From the NCBI RefSeq assembly GCF_033958435.1, contig NC_134152.1:10340001-10404000 (forward strand): a stretch of DNA of 64,000 bases, given 5' to 3'. The stretch's first letter is position 1, and each line of letters opens with the position of its first letter. The position numbers and the translations under genes are program-made. The notes beneath the pieces are model-generated. The model worked only from the letters and a program-made list of their open reading frames with translations, searched no databases and was not told the DNA's origin. Of the stretch, positions 33,946-47,379 are shown in pieces. This DNA is from Carettochelys insculpta. Its lineage: Eukaryota; Chordata; Testudines; Carettochelyidae.

Positions 33946-36467
33946 GTGCTTGAAATTCACTTATGCTCTTATAGTTCTGTTTTTTTGTTTTTTGTTTTTC
34001 TATTTGTACTGAGCCTATTACTGCAGAGTCCTAGCCCTATGTCTGGTGCTCATACATGCAGCAGTTTCAAAGTTCCCCCAATGGCCATTATGCTAATGAG
34101 GTGCTGCATATGCATCACAGCCCCTCATTAGCTTCCTCCTGTGACCTGCCTGACTATCATGCTACCTTCGAAGAAGGGGGCTATTGTAGACGTACCCTAT
34201 AAGTTGCCTCATGACTGCTTGTTATTTAAAAATAAATTATGGAGAAAATGAGATGGGTAAGGGGCAGTGTTCAATGGTCATATTAAGTGCTGCCACCAGT
34301 ATTTAGAGTTGATATCAATAGAGGGGAATTTCAATTACTTGGCTGGAAGTTATGACTATTTATGTATTTAAATTTACTTGCATGCCTAAGTCTTCCCAGA
34401 ATCAGTGGCTTAAATAGGGATTATCTATATTCTCCATATTACTTGGGTGGGCACCCTACCCAACCTGTATGGCATACCATATCCCATGGAACTTGCTGTG
34501 CACATGCCAAATCTCTAAGCAATAGCTTCTAGCTAAAGCCTAGCAATAGAAATCTGTGATTCGGTTCCAGTCCCTAATGAGTGGCAGGCTTTGCAAAAAA
34601 TTAAATTTTAAAATTTCTCTTAATTTACTGGCTGAGACAACATAGTCACAATCATTATAGTGATTTGACATCCATAACATCTCCTGAAGTCACCGTCACA
34701 CCACTTACTGCAGATCCCAGATGACCAGAATCCCAGAGAAGATGGCTGTGGTAAGCAGATAATAAATGGTCTTTATAGGAGCTCCTAAATACTGTCTTTT
34801 CTTTCATCTGACATTGCAAAGATGCTTGTCATCATAACATGGCATTTTGACAATTCAGAAAATAGAGAAATGAAACAGGCTTTGCAAACATACTTTAACA
34901 AATGCACTTCAGAAAATTGAAGGTGGTTTCTAGTTTCCTCGGAAATTACAGGATTAACTTCTGAAATGAGTGGAGTCAATAAATACAAATTAAACAAAAT
35001 GGCTCAGCATTTGTCTGTTGTTCACAGACTTTGAAGATCTGATATTGTGATTTCAGAACTCAGCTCAGTATAGGCTGATTCTTGCAATGCCGACAACACT
35101 TTGTATTAAGTTGTCATTTATAAAGCACAATTCACTCTTGTTTATTAAATTGGACAGCTTAGATGCTAGTAACTAGACATGCCTAGAGAAAATTACATTT
35201 TGTGATGGAAGTTTGCCAGGCTCAGGAACTGGTGCTTATATTTGTTATGAGTTATGGAACTCCCTTTGGAACTACCAATCAGAAAAGCAATTAATGTAGT
35301 GGGAAAGTATTCCATTGATGTCACTGGGTTTTGGATCAGACTCAATGTGGTACCAAAGTAGGAATAAGAAGACGGGGTGATGCATTTGGTAGATGTGCAG
35401 ATAAACATTGGTGTGGGGGAAGAACCCTAAAAAAAGAATTGCTACACGGATAAAGCAAATATAGTTAATCAGCATTCTCTCCTCTCTAGAGCCACTGGCC
35501 TCACTGTGTGTAGGGATTTGCAGATCTTTTTATTTTGTATTAAATATAGTGCTCATAAATCATGTTAAAGTCACGGCCCTGGAGAATGAAACCCTCTATT
35601 TATCAACCAGTCAGGTACAGCATGGACCAGAACAGGGCAAATTTCCCTCCAGATCATTTCAACATGCTCCACACCTAACTGGGTGGACCACCAATTAGTG
35701 CCAATGACTTTTAGGATGACAATGATTCCTGTCCATTGGGAACTGGACTGAATCCATTAACAGTTCTTTTGAACAGAACAGTGTGTTTCTGCACAGTCAA
35801 CTTTCAATCTTATTGGACTGTAGATCCGTGGAGATCATTAATTCATCTATGCCAACTGTTAGTTGAGAACAATCACAATGGGAGATGTGGGTATGTGCAC
35901 TGAAATATTGATGAAAAATATTATCAGTTACAAGATTCTCAGACATGAATGTATCCATTTGTGTTCTTTGTGGGATGATTATATTATGAAGTCCAATAGC
36001 TAGTCACAAATTTGCTTCAGTGGGAAGGAAATGGCCTTTTTTTGGCATCTGTTTAAAATCAGTTATAATAACTGGGTCCTTATCAATACTTCTCATACTG
36101 CATGTTGGCATTGCACTGCCCAGTCTCCAAAAAAAATACCCAGGCCCTTGCTCTTAATTAAGGCAGCAGCTCACAAGGAAAACCCTCTTTTCTTGACAGG
36201 ATACCATGATTATTTCTTTATCGTCCATATTCTGGTGCTAGCAGAACCTGAATTCCTTCCCTCCCTTTCCCTGCTTAGAAAGTTGTAACTTCTCAGCTCA
36301 AGCTGAGGTATCCCCATGGATCAAGGACTGACAGGCAGACAAGACTGAGTCAGGTGGTAATAGGAGTTGTATGTCTGTGGAACAGCAGGAATTCAGTGGG
36401 AAAGAAAGTACCTTCCTCTGCTTCTAGCCCATGGTGTCCCTTCCAGTCTGTGATCCTTCTACCCCTG
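33946..36467. other. unassigned sequence with a MITE fragment near 34.06-34.2 kb
   Basis: About 34060-34195 resembles one half of the palindromic MITEs (GCTAATGAGGTGCTGCATAT, CATCACAGCCCCTCATTAGC, ending TTGTAGACGTACCC). Nothing else is recognisable; no exon or domain. Confidence 0.4.
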
Positions 36468-36755
36468 GGCTGTGTCTGTACTAGACCTCTTCTTCAAAGG
36501 GGGCATGGTTATCACCCTGAGTGGAGAATAATACAAATTTGTGGGAGTAAGGGCACTTTAAAGTTGTGCAGGTACTTCAAAGTGCCTGCAGCTACATAGC
36601 ATGCTGGCTCTTCGAAGTTTGCAACTTCAAAGTAGCGGCAGGGAGAATTAGCTTAACAAGGTGCTGCATATTCATCTCAGCACTTCATTGGCATTTCCTG
36701 CTCAGGCTGATTACCAATGCCCCCTTCAAAGATGGGGTCTAGTGTAGACACAGCC
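36468..36755. repeat. Harbinger-type MITE, TSD CTG
   Basis: A 288-bp element: GGCTGTGTCTGTACTAG at the left, CTAGTGTAGACACAGCC at the right, CTG duplicated at 36465-36467 and 36756-36758. The interior has CTTCGAAGTTTGCAACTTCA, AATTAGCTTAAC and TGCATATTCATCTCAGCAC, as in the 166-500 and 40926-41365 elements. Confidence 0.85.
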
Positions 36756-39700
36756 CTGCTGACTACATGCTTCACATATTTTTAAAAATAATCCATTGTT
36801 GTGGGGTCAAAGGTGACCTTCCATCACAGATTCAAAACAGAAGATACTGAAAATAAAGAGAAGGTGCAGATCTGGTATGGCTGATGAGTCTTGGCTGAGT
36901 TATTGATGAATGGTATAGATTCTGTCGGTGCATGTATTGCTGTGGCAGGACAGTTAGACCATGTCTATGGCTTTGTTGCTCTCTTCCCCCCACCAGACAC
37001 TTTGTGGTAATGTATAGTTTCCATTAAACAAGTTCAGATCAGTTTCTCTTTTGGTTTGCCTGGAAATTTATTTACCTTCTACCAAGCCTATATGGGATTT
37101 GAAACATGCGAAAATTTGGTGTTAATACCACAAATCAAATCCTGCCATCCTTACCCATGCAAAATTGTCATTGAAGCAAGTGGAATAAGGACTTTAGCAC
37201 TGGGCTAAAAGCATGAAACTATTGTCTATAACTGTTAACTTTCTATGTCAGACATCAGCCTTCTTTCATAATCTGTTAGACTGAAATCAACTTGTTTTCA
37301 AATAATAAAAAAGCAATATTTGTCACATAGTGGAACAATAGCTGATTTAAGATACTACATTTTCCTTGTTGGGCTTTTTTATATTTGGGAAATATCTTAC
37401 TTTATATATCTAGTGGGGATTTATGAAATGTACTGCTATATATATTTTTTTTTCTAGAGAACACTTTTGTAACTTCAGCCTGGTTTAGAAATTGACTCCG
37501 TATTTGCCCACAGCCAGCAAGAAAAGATGATTTCATATTTCCCCAAGTGGAAGCTAGTCAACAGGATTCCTCTTTATTGCAAAGAGGGGATACAATAATA
37601 AAAAGACATTTACTCGTGGAATATTGCCAGTGAAGTACAATAATACATTAAAGCAGATACTTAGGGCTGAAATTTATGAGTTTGTTTTTCTATGCCATTC
37701 AACATATTTTTCCCGTCCACAGAGATATAACAAATATGTTAACATCAAAATGCAGAAACTCAGGAAAAGCTTTAATAATAAAAACAGCAGCAGTCAATAG
37801 CAAATGGAGAACTTTAACTTTTAGCACAAAGAGTTTATCTTGTGATTTTGTTTTCTGCTTAGAATCCAGTTTTACTTTGCTTTCCTGTTTCTCCCTATAA
37901 AATATTCATCAGCTTGTTCTTTCATGTATGAACCCTTCATTGGAGCACTCAGACCAGTACACATTCTGATTCCAACCCCAAGAGTACACCTTTCTTCTTA
38001 CTGCAACATGAATTTAGAAAAGAAGCATATTGCACTAGCAACACTGAAGTCAAGCAATGGATAGCAGTTTTGAATGAAGATAGACAACTTATTTATGCAC
38101 AATTAATCTTGGTGGTCACTCAGTAACGAGTAGGTCATTTCCATGTCACCCTCCTATTTATGAGTCCACTGATGGCTGATCCTCCTGATTCTGGAGCCAC
38201 AGGCCTTATCACTGAAGGAGCAGGTGTTGGTAGCTGTTGGACAGGCATTGGACAGTTTTTGCTTCTCTTTTCTCCTTTTCCGCCTCTCCTCATCTGCAGT
38301 GCAGGGGGACCTCTTAAACTGTACCACCCCTTCACAGGTTACCACTCTCCACTGGGGACAGTCGTGGGCAAGGTTTTCCCAAGTGTTGACACCGATGCTG
38401 CGTTTTTTTCCTGGGTACCTTCATCATGTCCTTAAATCACTTCCTCTGGCTGCCAGCACTCTTCCATCTTTCCTTCAACTCAGAAAACAGAATCCATTTT
38501 GGGAGGCACAGATCAGACATCCAAATTAATTAATAATGCATATGCAGTAGCATGCTCACAAGGCAGTGTATTCCTTTTCTAAATAGTAATAAAAGCTTGA
38601 ATCACGACACTTTAGGGTATGTTTGAACCATGCAGCATTGAATAATTACAGGCACTCCTGGACAGTGTCTGATCTCAGTTACAGCAGGGTAAATTGGCAT
38701 TGTAGCTTTACAGAACTCAGGTGAGTTACCCTTTGATTTACACTGCTGTCACTGACACCAGACTGCCATCCAACATGTCTAATTCCCTGCATACCATATT
38801 GAAAAATGAAAGGCGCTGCTTCAGGGCCATCAAAGTTAATAGGAGTCAGGTTCCTAAAACACCTTCCAGTACCTTTAAAATGTACCAACCTAATGTCAAC
38901 ATATCTATGTGCACAACCAAGAGTTATCCCATTCTATAAGCTGACTGCTACAATGTGCATTTTCAGGAAGGTACACTTAGTTCTCTTGCTGTACAATATG
39001 ACATCTTAAACCAAATGAAAGGTGCAACTGGGTTGTAAATAAATTAGGTTTGGATAATACATTGGCAGAGTTTGATGGGGAAAAAAAACCCTAGAGATCA
39101 TTTGTGCAATTTACAGACACTAGTTAAAGAAGACCACATAGTATTATTACAGTAGAGCTCCTATTAACATCAATTTGAGTTCCATGCATGGATTGAAGGC
39201 AGTGTACGGCTAAACATTTGTAGCAGGGAGATAGATGACTATAATATCTTAACATTGTACTTATCCCACTAGAGCTGTGTGAAGAAGTGCATGCAGTATT
39301 GTTACACTCACTAAATCTGGGTTATATGCTGACTTTTCTCCAGAATGCTTTTATTTTGGTTTGAAGAAGGGAGAGCATAAAACATTCCTGGTAAAATAAA
39401 ATCCCTTTTCCTGCTCCACAATATTTCTCTTTTTTTTCCTTGCCTGAAAATTAACCAAGGATAGGTCACAAGATTTCAGATTATTTAACGAAATAGTGGG
39501 TGTGGGTGCATGTGACGCAGAGGAAGGGGTTATGTCAGTGTTTTAGACTCTAATCCTAGAAAGGCTTATGTGCAGGTTTAATTTTAAGCTTGTGAACAGG
39601 GCCAGTGAGAGTTAAGCATGTGCTTAAATCTTCACAGGCTCAAGGCATTAGGTCTTTGCTGAATGCTATAAAGACCTGTTGAATAATCATGCAGCAAGTT

Positions 39701-40736
39701 TGCAAGCATCCTACTCTTTTCCCTTCTCTGGAACACTATATCTTTTCTATCCCTTTGGGTTAACTACAGTGGTGAATAAACTTGTTTGGTTTTTTATGTG
39801 TATTTATCAAGTCTACAACCTTCCTTATAAACTTAATAGCTTCAGGGGCCTCTGAGCTTACTCTAGACCCATTGAAATTATTTTACCATACTTTTAACAT
39901 CAAATATATGAAGACTGGACAAGGGTCCAATAATATCAAAGTCCCTCAAGATTTGCAGCAAACTAAGAGAAGGGACTGAGGCTAGAGGACAACTGACAAA
40001 TTGCTGATTAAATGGAAATCACTAGCCACTGTAGAAAGGCCAGGGTCCATTGGGGAATTAGTCAGCTACTCAAATTTTAAATAGTACTTTACCTTAACTA
40101 AAATCATCATCCCATTTATATTTTTTCTTCTACAGAATAACAGTGAAGCAGTGTGGAATAATAGGTTTAGACGATAAAAGGATTTTTTTCCCAATGCATC
40201 GCACAGTTCACCTGTGGAACTCATGGCCACAAAATATCTCTGAGGCTAAGAGTTTAGTAGAAGTTAAAAAAAAAAAGATTACTTGGGGATAAGGACTTCC
40301 ACAGGGAGGTGAGATGAGAATAAAAATAAAAAAGGATATCAGCTTATGTGCTTTGGGTCATAAAACCCTGGGGTTAGGAAAGTTCCTTGAGAGACCTGGT
40401 ATTCCTGATTTGTCTATTACAGAGATTTTTACATCTGCTCCAAGTCATATATTATAGGTCACAGAGAGAATATTGAATTAGAGGACATCTAATCTGATGT
40501 ACCTTGAGAGTTCTTACATTTGTGAATCAGGTTCTTTTTAATGGAAGTAACATTTTAAACTGCTGAAGACTCTGGGTAGTTGCAGAATTTGATCTTATGG
40601 TCTCACGGCTATGGATAAGGATATATTTCACACACATTTCATTCATGGCAAAGGTTTCATTTTTATCACTTTCCAGTGATTCTAAATGTTGGCAATGACA
40701 TTACTAGGAAGTTGCAAGTTTGGCTAAGAATAATGA
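36756..40736. other. unassigned AT-rich sequence
   Basis: Four kilobases without a repeat border, exon or protein motif that I can support. A C/T-rich patch at 38.15-38.5 kb gives overlapping low-complexity frames on both strands and may be an old repeat. Confidence 0.4.
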
Positions 40737-41430
40737 GAATCCTAGAATCCCAGGGCTGGAAGCAACCCCAGGAGCTCATTGAGCCCAGCCCCCTGCCCAA
40801 AGCAGGATCAACCCTAACTAAATGATCTTAGCTGGGACTTTGCCAAGCTAGAATTTAAAAAGCTCTAGGGATGGAGATTCCCCCTGCTCTCCAGGTTACA
40901 CATTCCAATGTTCACTACTCTCTCAGGCTGTGCCTAAACTAGCCCCGAACTTTGAAGGGGGCATGGTAATTAGGGTGTCGGGAGATTACGAATGAAATGC
41001 TGAGGTACACATGCAGCACTTCATTAGTCAAAATTTCCCATGTCCATTTCAAAGTGTGACACTTCGAAGTGCCAGCTTGTGTGTAGCCACGGGTCAGCCA
41101 CGGGAACTTTGAAGTGCCTGCCCTACATCGAAGTCCCTTTTGAGGAGTAAAGGGACTTCAATGTAGCGTGGACACTTTGAAGTACCTGCAGCTGACCTGC
41201 GGCTACACACAAGATGGCATTTAGAAGTGTCGTACTTCGAAGTTGCCACGAGCGAGGTCTTGACTAATGAAGTGCTGCATATGCACCACAGCACTTCATT
41301 TGTAATCTCCTGACACCCTAATTACCATGCCCCCTTCAAAGTTCAGGGCTAGTCTAGACACAACCCATTTTTTGTAATATTTTGCCTAATATCCAACGTA
41401 GATGTCTCCCACTGCAATACTTAGTTAGTT
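40737..41430 (-). mobile_element. CR1 LINE 3' end, minus strand, split by a MITE
   Basis: Starts with the CR1 3' octamer region (AGAATCCTAGAATCCCAGGG) and continues through GGAGCTCATTGAGCCCAGCC and GGATGGAGATTC... to 40925. After the MITE the CR1 sequence resumes as TTGCCTAATATCCAACGTAG and CTCCCACTGCAAT (41380-41425), which is the next expected CR1 segment. The MITE therefore inserted into an existing CR1 copy. Confidence 0.7.
40926..41365. repeat. Harbinger-type MITE nested in CR1
   Basis: A 440-bp palindromic element with ends GGCTGTGCCTAAACTAG and CTAGTCTAGACACAACC. The long arms include GAAGTGCTGCATATGCACCA and its diverged partner, with a centre near GTCCCTTTTGAGGAGTAAAG. CR1 sequence on both sides confirms the borders. 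The flanking triplets (TCA, CAT) do not match exactly. Confidence 0.75.
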
Positions 41431-42751
41431 TTGACATTCCCAATTTTATTTGGCAGAGAATGGACAATACCACATATGCTTAGTGGCACAGGAAAAAAAA
41501 ACCAGAGAACAAATGTAATCAGAATATTTTGAGTTAAATTTGTCCATGTAATTTTTGTCACTAGCACCAACATTCTGGCCCCTAATCATGTAATTGCTAT
41601 GTATTGCCTAAGTATTGAGGGTAATGTAATACAATATAGCACAGCAGTATGAATGAAGAACATCTGTAAAGTCATCTGTGATTTAAACTGGTAACCGTTA
41701 CAATTCTGGGATTGTAAAACACATTGTGACTCGCATTAAACTATAGAAAGTGGCCAATTTTCAGGTGCATGACAATCTGAAAGACACAGATGCATCCACA
41801 GAGAGTGTGAGGCTCTGCTCGGGCTTCCAGACATGATGTCCAAAACTAATTCCAATCTGCTTTGCTTCTCTGCCTTTTCCCTCCAAGTTCCTGTACCCAT
41901 AGGGCCCTCTGTTCCCTGCTGACTACCAAATGGACCATTCATTCAGGAAGCAGCAAGGTCTCAGCCAGCTGGCCTGTAGTGCCAGTTAATGTAATAAGGA
42001 CAGAATCAAGTGAGAAGATGGGCATCACACAGCAGGGAAGGTAAGAAAACTAGCATTTGGTAGGAGAGGAACAGATTGAGGTGCTTTGGGTGGGACCAAG
42101 AGGTATAGGGGGTCAGTAATCTATCACAGAATCATAGAATCCTAGGGCTGGATGGGACTTCAGGAGGTCATTGAGTCCAGCCCCCATCTAGGTGATGTTG
42201 TCTGCCATGGGTATGAATACAGAGAAGGGGAGCAAAGCATGTTTTCCTTGGTATTCTGAGCACATCTGGAGCTAACTTTCTACATGAATATCGGAACATA
42301 AATTATGCAGACTCAACAGGCATATTTTATCTTTAAATTGGGAACAGAGCTTTGCTTAAATAGGAATTTGAGACTGAGGCCCTTACTGCAACCATACTGG
42401 AATAATCGCAAAACTAGGCTCAACATTGTGAGTCTAAATTTGTTTCCTGTCCCCCTTAAATTAATAGACAACTTGGTATAGGGAGATGTGAACATTGTGT
42501 ATTAGTGAAACAGCTATATCCTCTAGTTCTTTTATTCCCCACCAGAGGGATAGAAAAGGCTAGGAAATAGCCAAGGGCTAATAAAAGTATGTTTGTTTAA
42601 AAATACAATAACTATAAAAATTCCAGTGTGTTATGGTTTGCAGATAACACAGAGTTGCCCTTCCATCTTCAAAATTGTCTGCTGTTCTTGCCTTGGTTTA
42701 TAAATTTCATCATAGACAAAATCATCAAGAAAAAAGTGCAAGATTTCTTTC
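41431..42751. other. unassigned sequence around a CR1 tail
   Basis: Apart from the CR1 end at 42123-42193 nothing is recognisable. Confidence 0.4.
42123..42193 (-). mobile_element. CR1 3'-end fragment
   Basis: CACAGAATCATAGAATCCTA followed by GGGCTGGATGGGACTTCAGG and TCATTGAGTCCAGCCCCC is the minus-strand image of the last 70 bp of CR1. Confidence 0.75.
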
Positions 42752-44099
42752 TGTGACACTTGGGGCTAAGCACAACAATACTGCCTTTTCTTTAAACACA
42801 TCAACCCTGGTGACTTCTTGAATGCACTAATTCTTCTGGCTGCAGGGTTGTTTTCCTCTGGAAACTTTTTCCCAGCATGTGTTATCTGGGGCTGGCCCTT
42901 TAAAATAAAGACAGCCAAACAGCTCAGATTCAAAAGCAGCCATTTTGGAACTGGCAGCTACTGGATGTTTTCATGCCTACCCATGCTTTATGAAAATTGA
43001 CTAATGAATATGAATATGTATAACCTGAACATATTTCAGACAAAATACTTTGTGACATATCAGTTTTAAAGTTGCAGTCTGCCGAATGTGTATATCCTAT
43101 TTGTGCACACGTATCATTCTTTTATGTGAAGTTAGAAATATGAAGTGTTAATCTGGTTTTAATTCCAAATTAAGGAGTTAACTGAGGGCCTGGAACCTCA
43201 ATGGCTCGGTGATCAAGTCAACCACCTGTGAATAGTCTTGTTCACCTTGTAAACCCAAACTGTGTTTGGTCCAAAAAGGACACATGATCAGGCCACCTGG
43301 TGCTGAAACTCATTTTGAATCTGGTATTTTCCCACTCAAGGTAAGAAAAGTTTGAACTGAGCACAAAAATTTTCCACCTTGGCAACAGGAATATAAGAGA
43401 GGGAAACCAAATAACACGAGCATTTTCCAGACACCAGGAGACTTCCCACTTGCCAGCTAGGATGCTTACTGGAAACATTTAAGATTGAAGGGGGAAGGAT
43501 TAGGCCCCAGCTAGGAGGCTGCTTTGCTTGCGAAACTCACATTTAGAACAACTGTTTAGGGGAAGAACTTGCATGCAATTACTTTCTTTGTGGATTAGGA
43601 TTGGCTAGCACACTTCATTATTTTGGTTTAGAAACTTACTTCAAACTGACAGTTTTCACTTCCAACCACTTAAATTGTACTTTTTGTACTTAATAAAACA
43701 CTTCATCACCGACCCCACTATAAATAATTGTTACTGCGGGTGAGAAGGGAGCAACCACTGTGTATATTTCTATTTCACTGATACAGGGAGCAGAGCACCT
43801 CATAAGCTTCCTCTGGGGAAAACTTTTACACATAGTAAAATGAAATTATTTGGGGTTTTGGTCCCTCTAGCATTCTGAGCCTTATAGCTGAACTGGTTTA
43901 GTGTCTGTGTTGCTCTGTGTGTGTGAGAGAGGTGTGATAACCCCAACTCTGTGATTTGCCTGGGGGAGACCAGTCAAAGATTTGGCCTAGCAGGACAGGT
44001 GGATGAGGAGCCCCAGAGAGCAGAAAGGCAGGTGTCAGTGGCATGATCAGCACTCCTCTGGACAATCCTAGTGGGACTTGTGAGATTCACCCTGTTACA
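42752..44099 (+). repeat. probable solo LTR of an endogenous retroelement
   Basis: Bounded by TGTGACAC at the left and CCTGTTACA at the right, the TG...CA inverted ends of LTRs. A TATA-like ATATAAGAGAG lies at about 43391 and AATAAAACAC at 43692, the spacing expected for U3-R-U5. The last 350 bp look like turtle LTR sequence I have seen (TTCACCCTGTTACA end). No internal gag, pol or env sequence is adjacent, so it would be a solo LTR. The flanking bases do not form a clear target duplication. An unusually long non-LTR repeat remains possible. Confidence 0.4.
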
Positions 44100-44839
44100 G
44101 GTGCGTCTTGATGATTTGCACCTGATTAGTTCCTTCCACTTTTTCCTTTCTTATTGTTTTAGAGGTGACACTTTCAAAGCCTATTTATTAATAGCACGTA
44201 TGGCACAGTGCACTTTTGGAGGTGTTGTCAGAGTTGCTCTGCTCTCTCCAAGGTATCACTCGGCTGCATGCATGTGTTTCCTCTGTGTGCTGCCCCAGCT
44301 CTGCAGATAGCTAACAAAGCAGCAAAGTAATGGTCAAGACTTTGGTTCAGGCCTAAGGCCTCATCCTGGGCCTGTACTTACTACAGGAGGGAGAGATTTG
44401 GATAGCAGCCTGGTTCTGAGCTTCCAAAGGGTCTCTGCCTACTCCTCTCCAGTACAACTCAGAACACATCTGTCCTATGACCAGGTCTTATTGTTACCAG
44501 AAGAATTTTACAAGAATCAGCAATAGAGTTTGCTTTCTGTCTCAGGGAGTTGTGCAAGAACCCAAATCATTTTACAGCGGAATCCAGTTTGCTCACCATT
44601 ACTGCAATGAAACTGAAATATTGACACAGAAATGAATCTGCATGAGTGGATGAAATGATGACTTCTAGTAGTTTACATGTGTAACAGTGATTATTTCATA
44701 AATCTGTGGAGGTTATTTTTATTTCTATTCCCCTCCCATTCCCTAATTATTCTTTTCACAGGCATCTTCACAAATTATTTATATTATTAGTTCATTTCTG
44801 TTGTTCTTCTGGAAGTCCTACATGAGCCTGCAACATAAA
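44100..44839. other. unassigned sequence
   Basis: No repeat border or exon seen between the LTR-like element and the Harbinger copy. Confidence 0.45.
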
Positions 44840-45264
44840 AGCTGTGTGTACACGTGCATGCTACTTCGAAGTAGCGGCACTAACTTCGAAATAGCGCCCG
44901 TCATGGCTACACGCGTCGGGCGCTATTTCGAAGTTAACTTCAACGTTAGGCGGCGAGACGTCGAAGTCGCTAACCCCATGAGGGGATAGGAATAGCGCCC
45001 TACTTCGACGTTCAACGTCGAAGTAGGACCGTATAGTCGTTGCGCGTCCCGCAACGTCGAAATTGCTGGGTCCTCCATGGCAGCCATCAGCTGAGGGGTT
45101 GAGAGACGCTCTCTGCAGCCCCTCAGCTCAATGGTGGCCACGTGGAGCGGCCCCTTAAAGGTCCCCTCCCCCTCCCTTCCTGTGCAGGAAGCTGAGAGCG
45201 CGTGCAGGCAGCAGCCCAGACACGCGGCCAGCCTGCACGTCCCTCAGCAGCCACAGGACCCTCA

Positions 45265-47379
45265 ATGGCCACCCGGCAGCCCCCCCCAGCGCCCCCAGGG
45301 GACCCCCCCCCCAAGGGGAGCCAGGGCAGCCAGCCCAGCCAGGCGGGCAGCCAGGTTGGCAAGCGGCAGCGGGGCCCCTCCTGGACGGAGGCCGAGCTGC
45401 GGGACCTGCTGGGGCTCTGGAGGGAGGAGGAGGTGCTCCAGGTAATGGGGAGCAAGAGGCGGAATGCGGATGCATTCTCTCAGCTGGCCAATGGCCTGGC
45501 TGCCCGGAGTCACCCTGCCCACACTCCTGATCACGTCAGGAGTAAGGTGAAGGAGCTGCGGCAGGGTTACTCCTGGGCCCGGGATGCGGCCAGCCGATCT
45601 GGGGCTGCCCCCGTCACTTGCCCCTTTTACAGGGAGCTCAGGGACATCCTGGGCCCCCGGCAAACCTCCTCCCCTCCGGCCACCCTTGATACTTCAGCCG
45701 ACAAGCCCCAGCAGGCCCTTCAGCCGGAGTCCGCCCCGGAGGTAAGCCCCGCACCCGGGGGCCCCCCCCGGAGCCCACCCCCGGGCCATCGTGGCAGGAG
45801 GAGGAGGAGGGGGGTCCTCCTCCACAGAATCCGGGCTGCAGATCCTCCTCCTGCCATCCCGGAGCAGCAGCTGGGCCTCCGCCCCCCGGGGATCTCCAGA
45901 CTGTGGGAGTGGACCGACAGGTATGTACCCCCCTCTGGTGTACAACCCTGGGCTTCAGGGGCGGGGGGTAATAGATATGTGTCCAGGGCCCCCCACATGC
46001 TCACATGGCCATGGCCCCAAGGACAGCAGGGTCATGTCCCTCACAGCAGTGCATCAGCCCCTGCCCCCCCACCACCCCGCATGACAGTGCCATGCCCCAT
46101 CCCCGGGGCAGGGGGGAGCGGAACCTCGAGGGGCCCCCGGGAGGAGGGGGTGGGACACCCCACAGCAGCAACAGCAGCAGCAGCAGCAGCAGCATGTGAT
46201 GGAGTGGGGGGAGTGCAAAAGGGAGACTCAGGCTAGATATGAGCAACAAGAGCCGAATAGCTCCCAGGGGCAAAGGATGATCCTGGGGCTACAGCTGGCA
46301 TGTGACACCTCTGCCCTGAACAAAGAGGAGGGAGGAGCTGAGCTGGCTTGGAACTGGGGGGGGAGGGCGGGGGCCACAGGTAGAGGCTAGGGGAAGGGAG
46401 AGCTGGAAGGCAGCCAGCCTGAGGAGGGGGAAAGCTGCATTCCAGAGGGGCACCCCTTGGGGTCTTCTCCCCAGGACGGGTTGGGAGGACTGTCTCTTCT
46501 GACAGCTGGTGCTGTCACTCCTGGGAGAAACTGGGCATCTGTGGCCTAAGAAACCTCTCCTGTCAGACCCTGCAGAGTGAAGTGAGAGTTGCTCCCACCA
46601 GGGGACGGGGTGCAGTGCAGGGGGCCCCTGAACCCCATCCATTACAGCAGCATCTCCCGGGGACGGGGATGGGGAACCTGCAGCACAGGGCTGGGGAGAC
46701 AAAGGCCACGGCTCAGGGCCCACACTAACGCCTGTCTCCATTCTTCTTCCCCCCCTCCTCTCCTGTGTCCCGCACCTGCACCATCGGAAGGACCAGAAGA
46801 GAGCGCCGGCGAGGCATCAGTGGTCCCCGAGACCCCTCCGGGGCCATCGCTCCAGGCAAGCCCCTCGGCTGAGGACTGACTGGCCCCACGGCGGGCTAGA
46901 CGTCGGACCCCGCGCCACCACCAGCCGACGGCGACGGACCCCCAGCTGCTGGCCATCCACCGCCAGCAGCTGGAGGTCGCGGAGCAGCACCTGCACCTGC
47001 AGAAGCGGGCGCTGGCCTGGCGCCAAGAGGCATGGGGGGCCTACATGGAGACTTTCAACTGCCTGGTGGACTACCTGGCCCCCCATGCCGCGCCGGCCGC
47101 CTCAGCGTCCGCCCTGCCTGCTCCACCCACCGCACCACCAGCTGCTCCGCACGTCACCGTCCTGTCCGCCGTCGCCCCGCCACCCACCGCCGAGGGCCGG
47201 AGCGCCGAGGGACCCCTGGAGCCAGCTGAGACTTGCTGGGCATATCTTCCGGTCCGCTCCGCCCCCCCAGCGAGCCCCGGACAGGGCTGCGGCTGCGGCG
47301 GGGTTCCTGGCCGCCCACGCCCAGTGCCGGACTTTAGGGGCGAGGGGCCTGGGACGTGGCCCCCCCCTTGTATATAGTT
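45265..47379 (+). pseudogene. Myb/SANT-like Harbinger partner protein, copy 1
   Basis: Start chosen at MATRQPPPAPP, conserved in the 18.9 and 51.9 kb copies. Exon 1 (45265 to about 45920, donor ACAG/GTATGT) has a Pro-rich leader and then the intact SANT-like domain (GPSWTEAELRDLLGLWREEE, HTPDHVRSKVKELRQGYSWA, PVTCPFYRELRDILG). A frameshift near 45.8 kb precedes a Ser-rich tail (SSTESGLQILLLPSRSSS). Exon 2 begins near 46.78 kb (SAGEASVVPETPPGPSLQAS), hits a TGA at 46877 and, beyond it, encodes LLAIHRQQLEVAEQHLHLQK and EAWGAYMETFN, a likely amphipathic helix, then an Ala/Pro-rich C-terminus to about 47379. It should bind the subterminal repeats and carry the transposase to them. Confidence 0.8.

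Noticed and set aside
38135..38529. Candidate gene in overlapping frames on both strands
   Set aside because: Short C/T-rich frames without motifs or splice sites. More likely an old unrecognised repeat.
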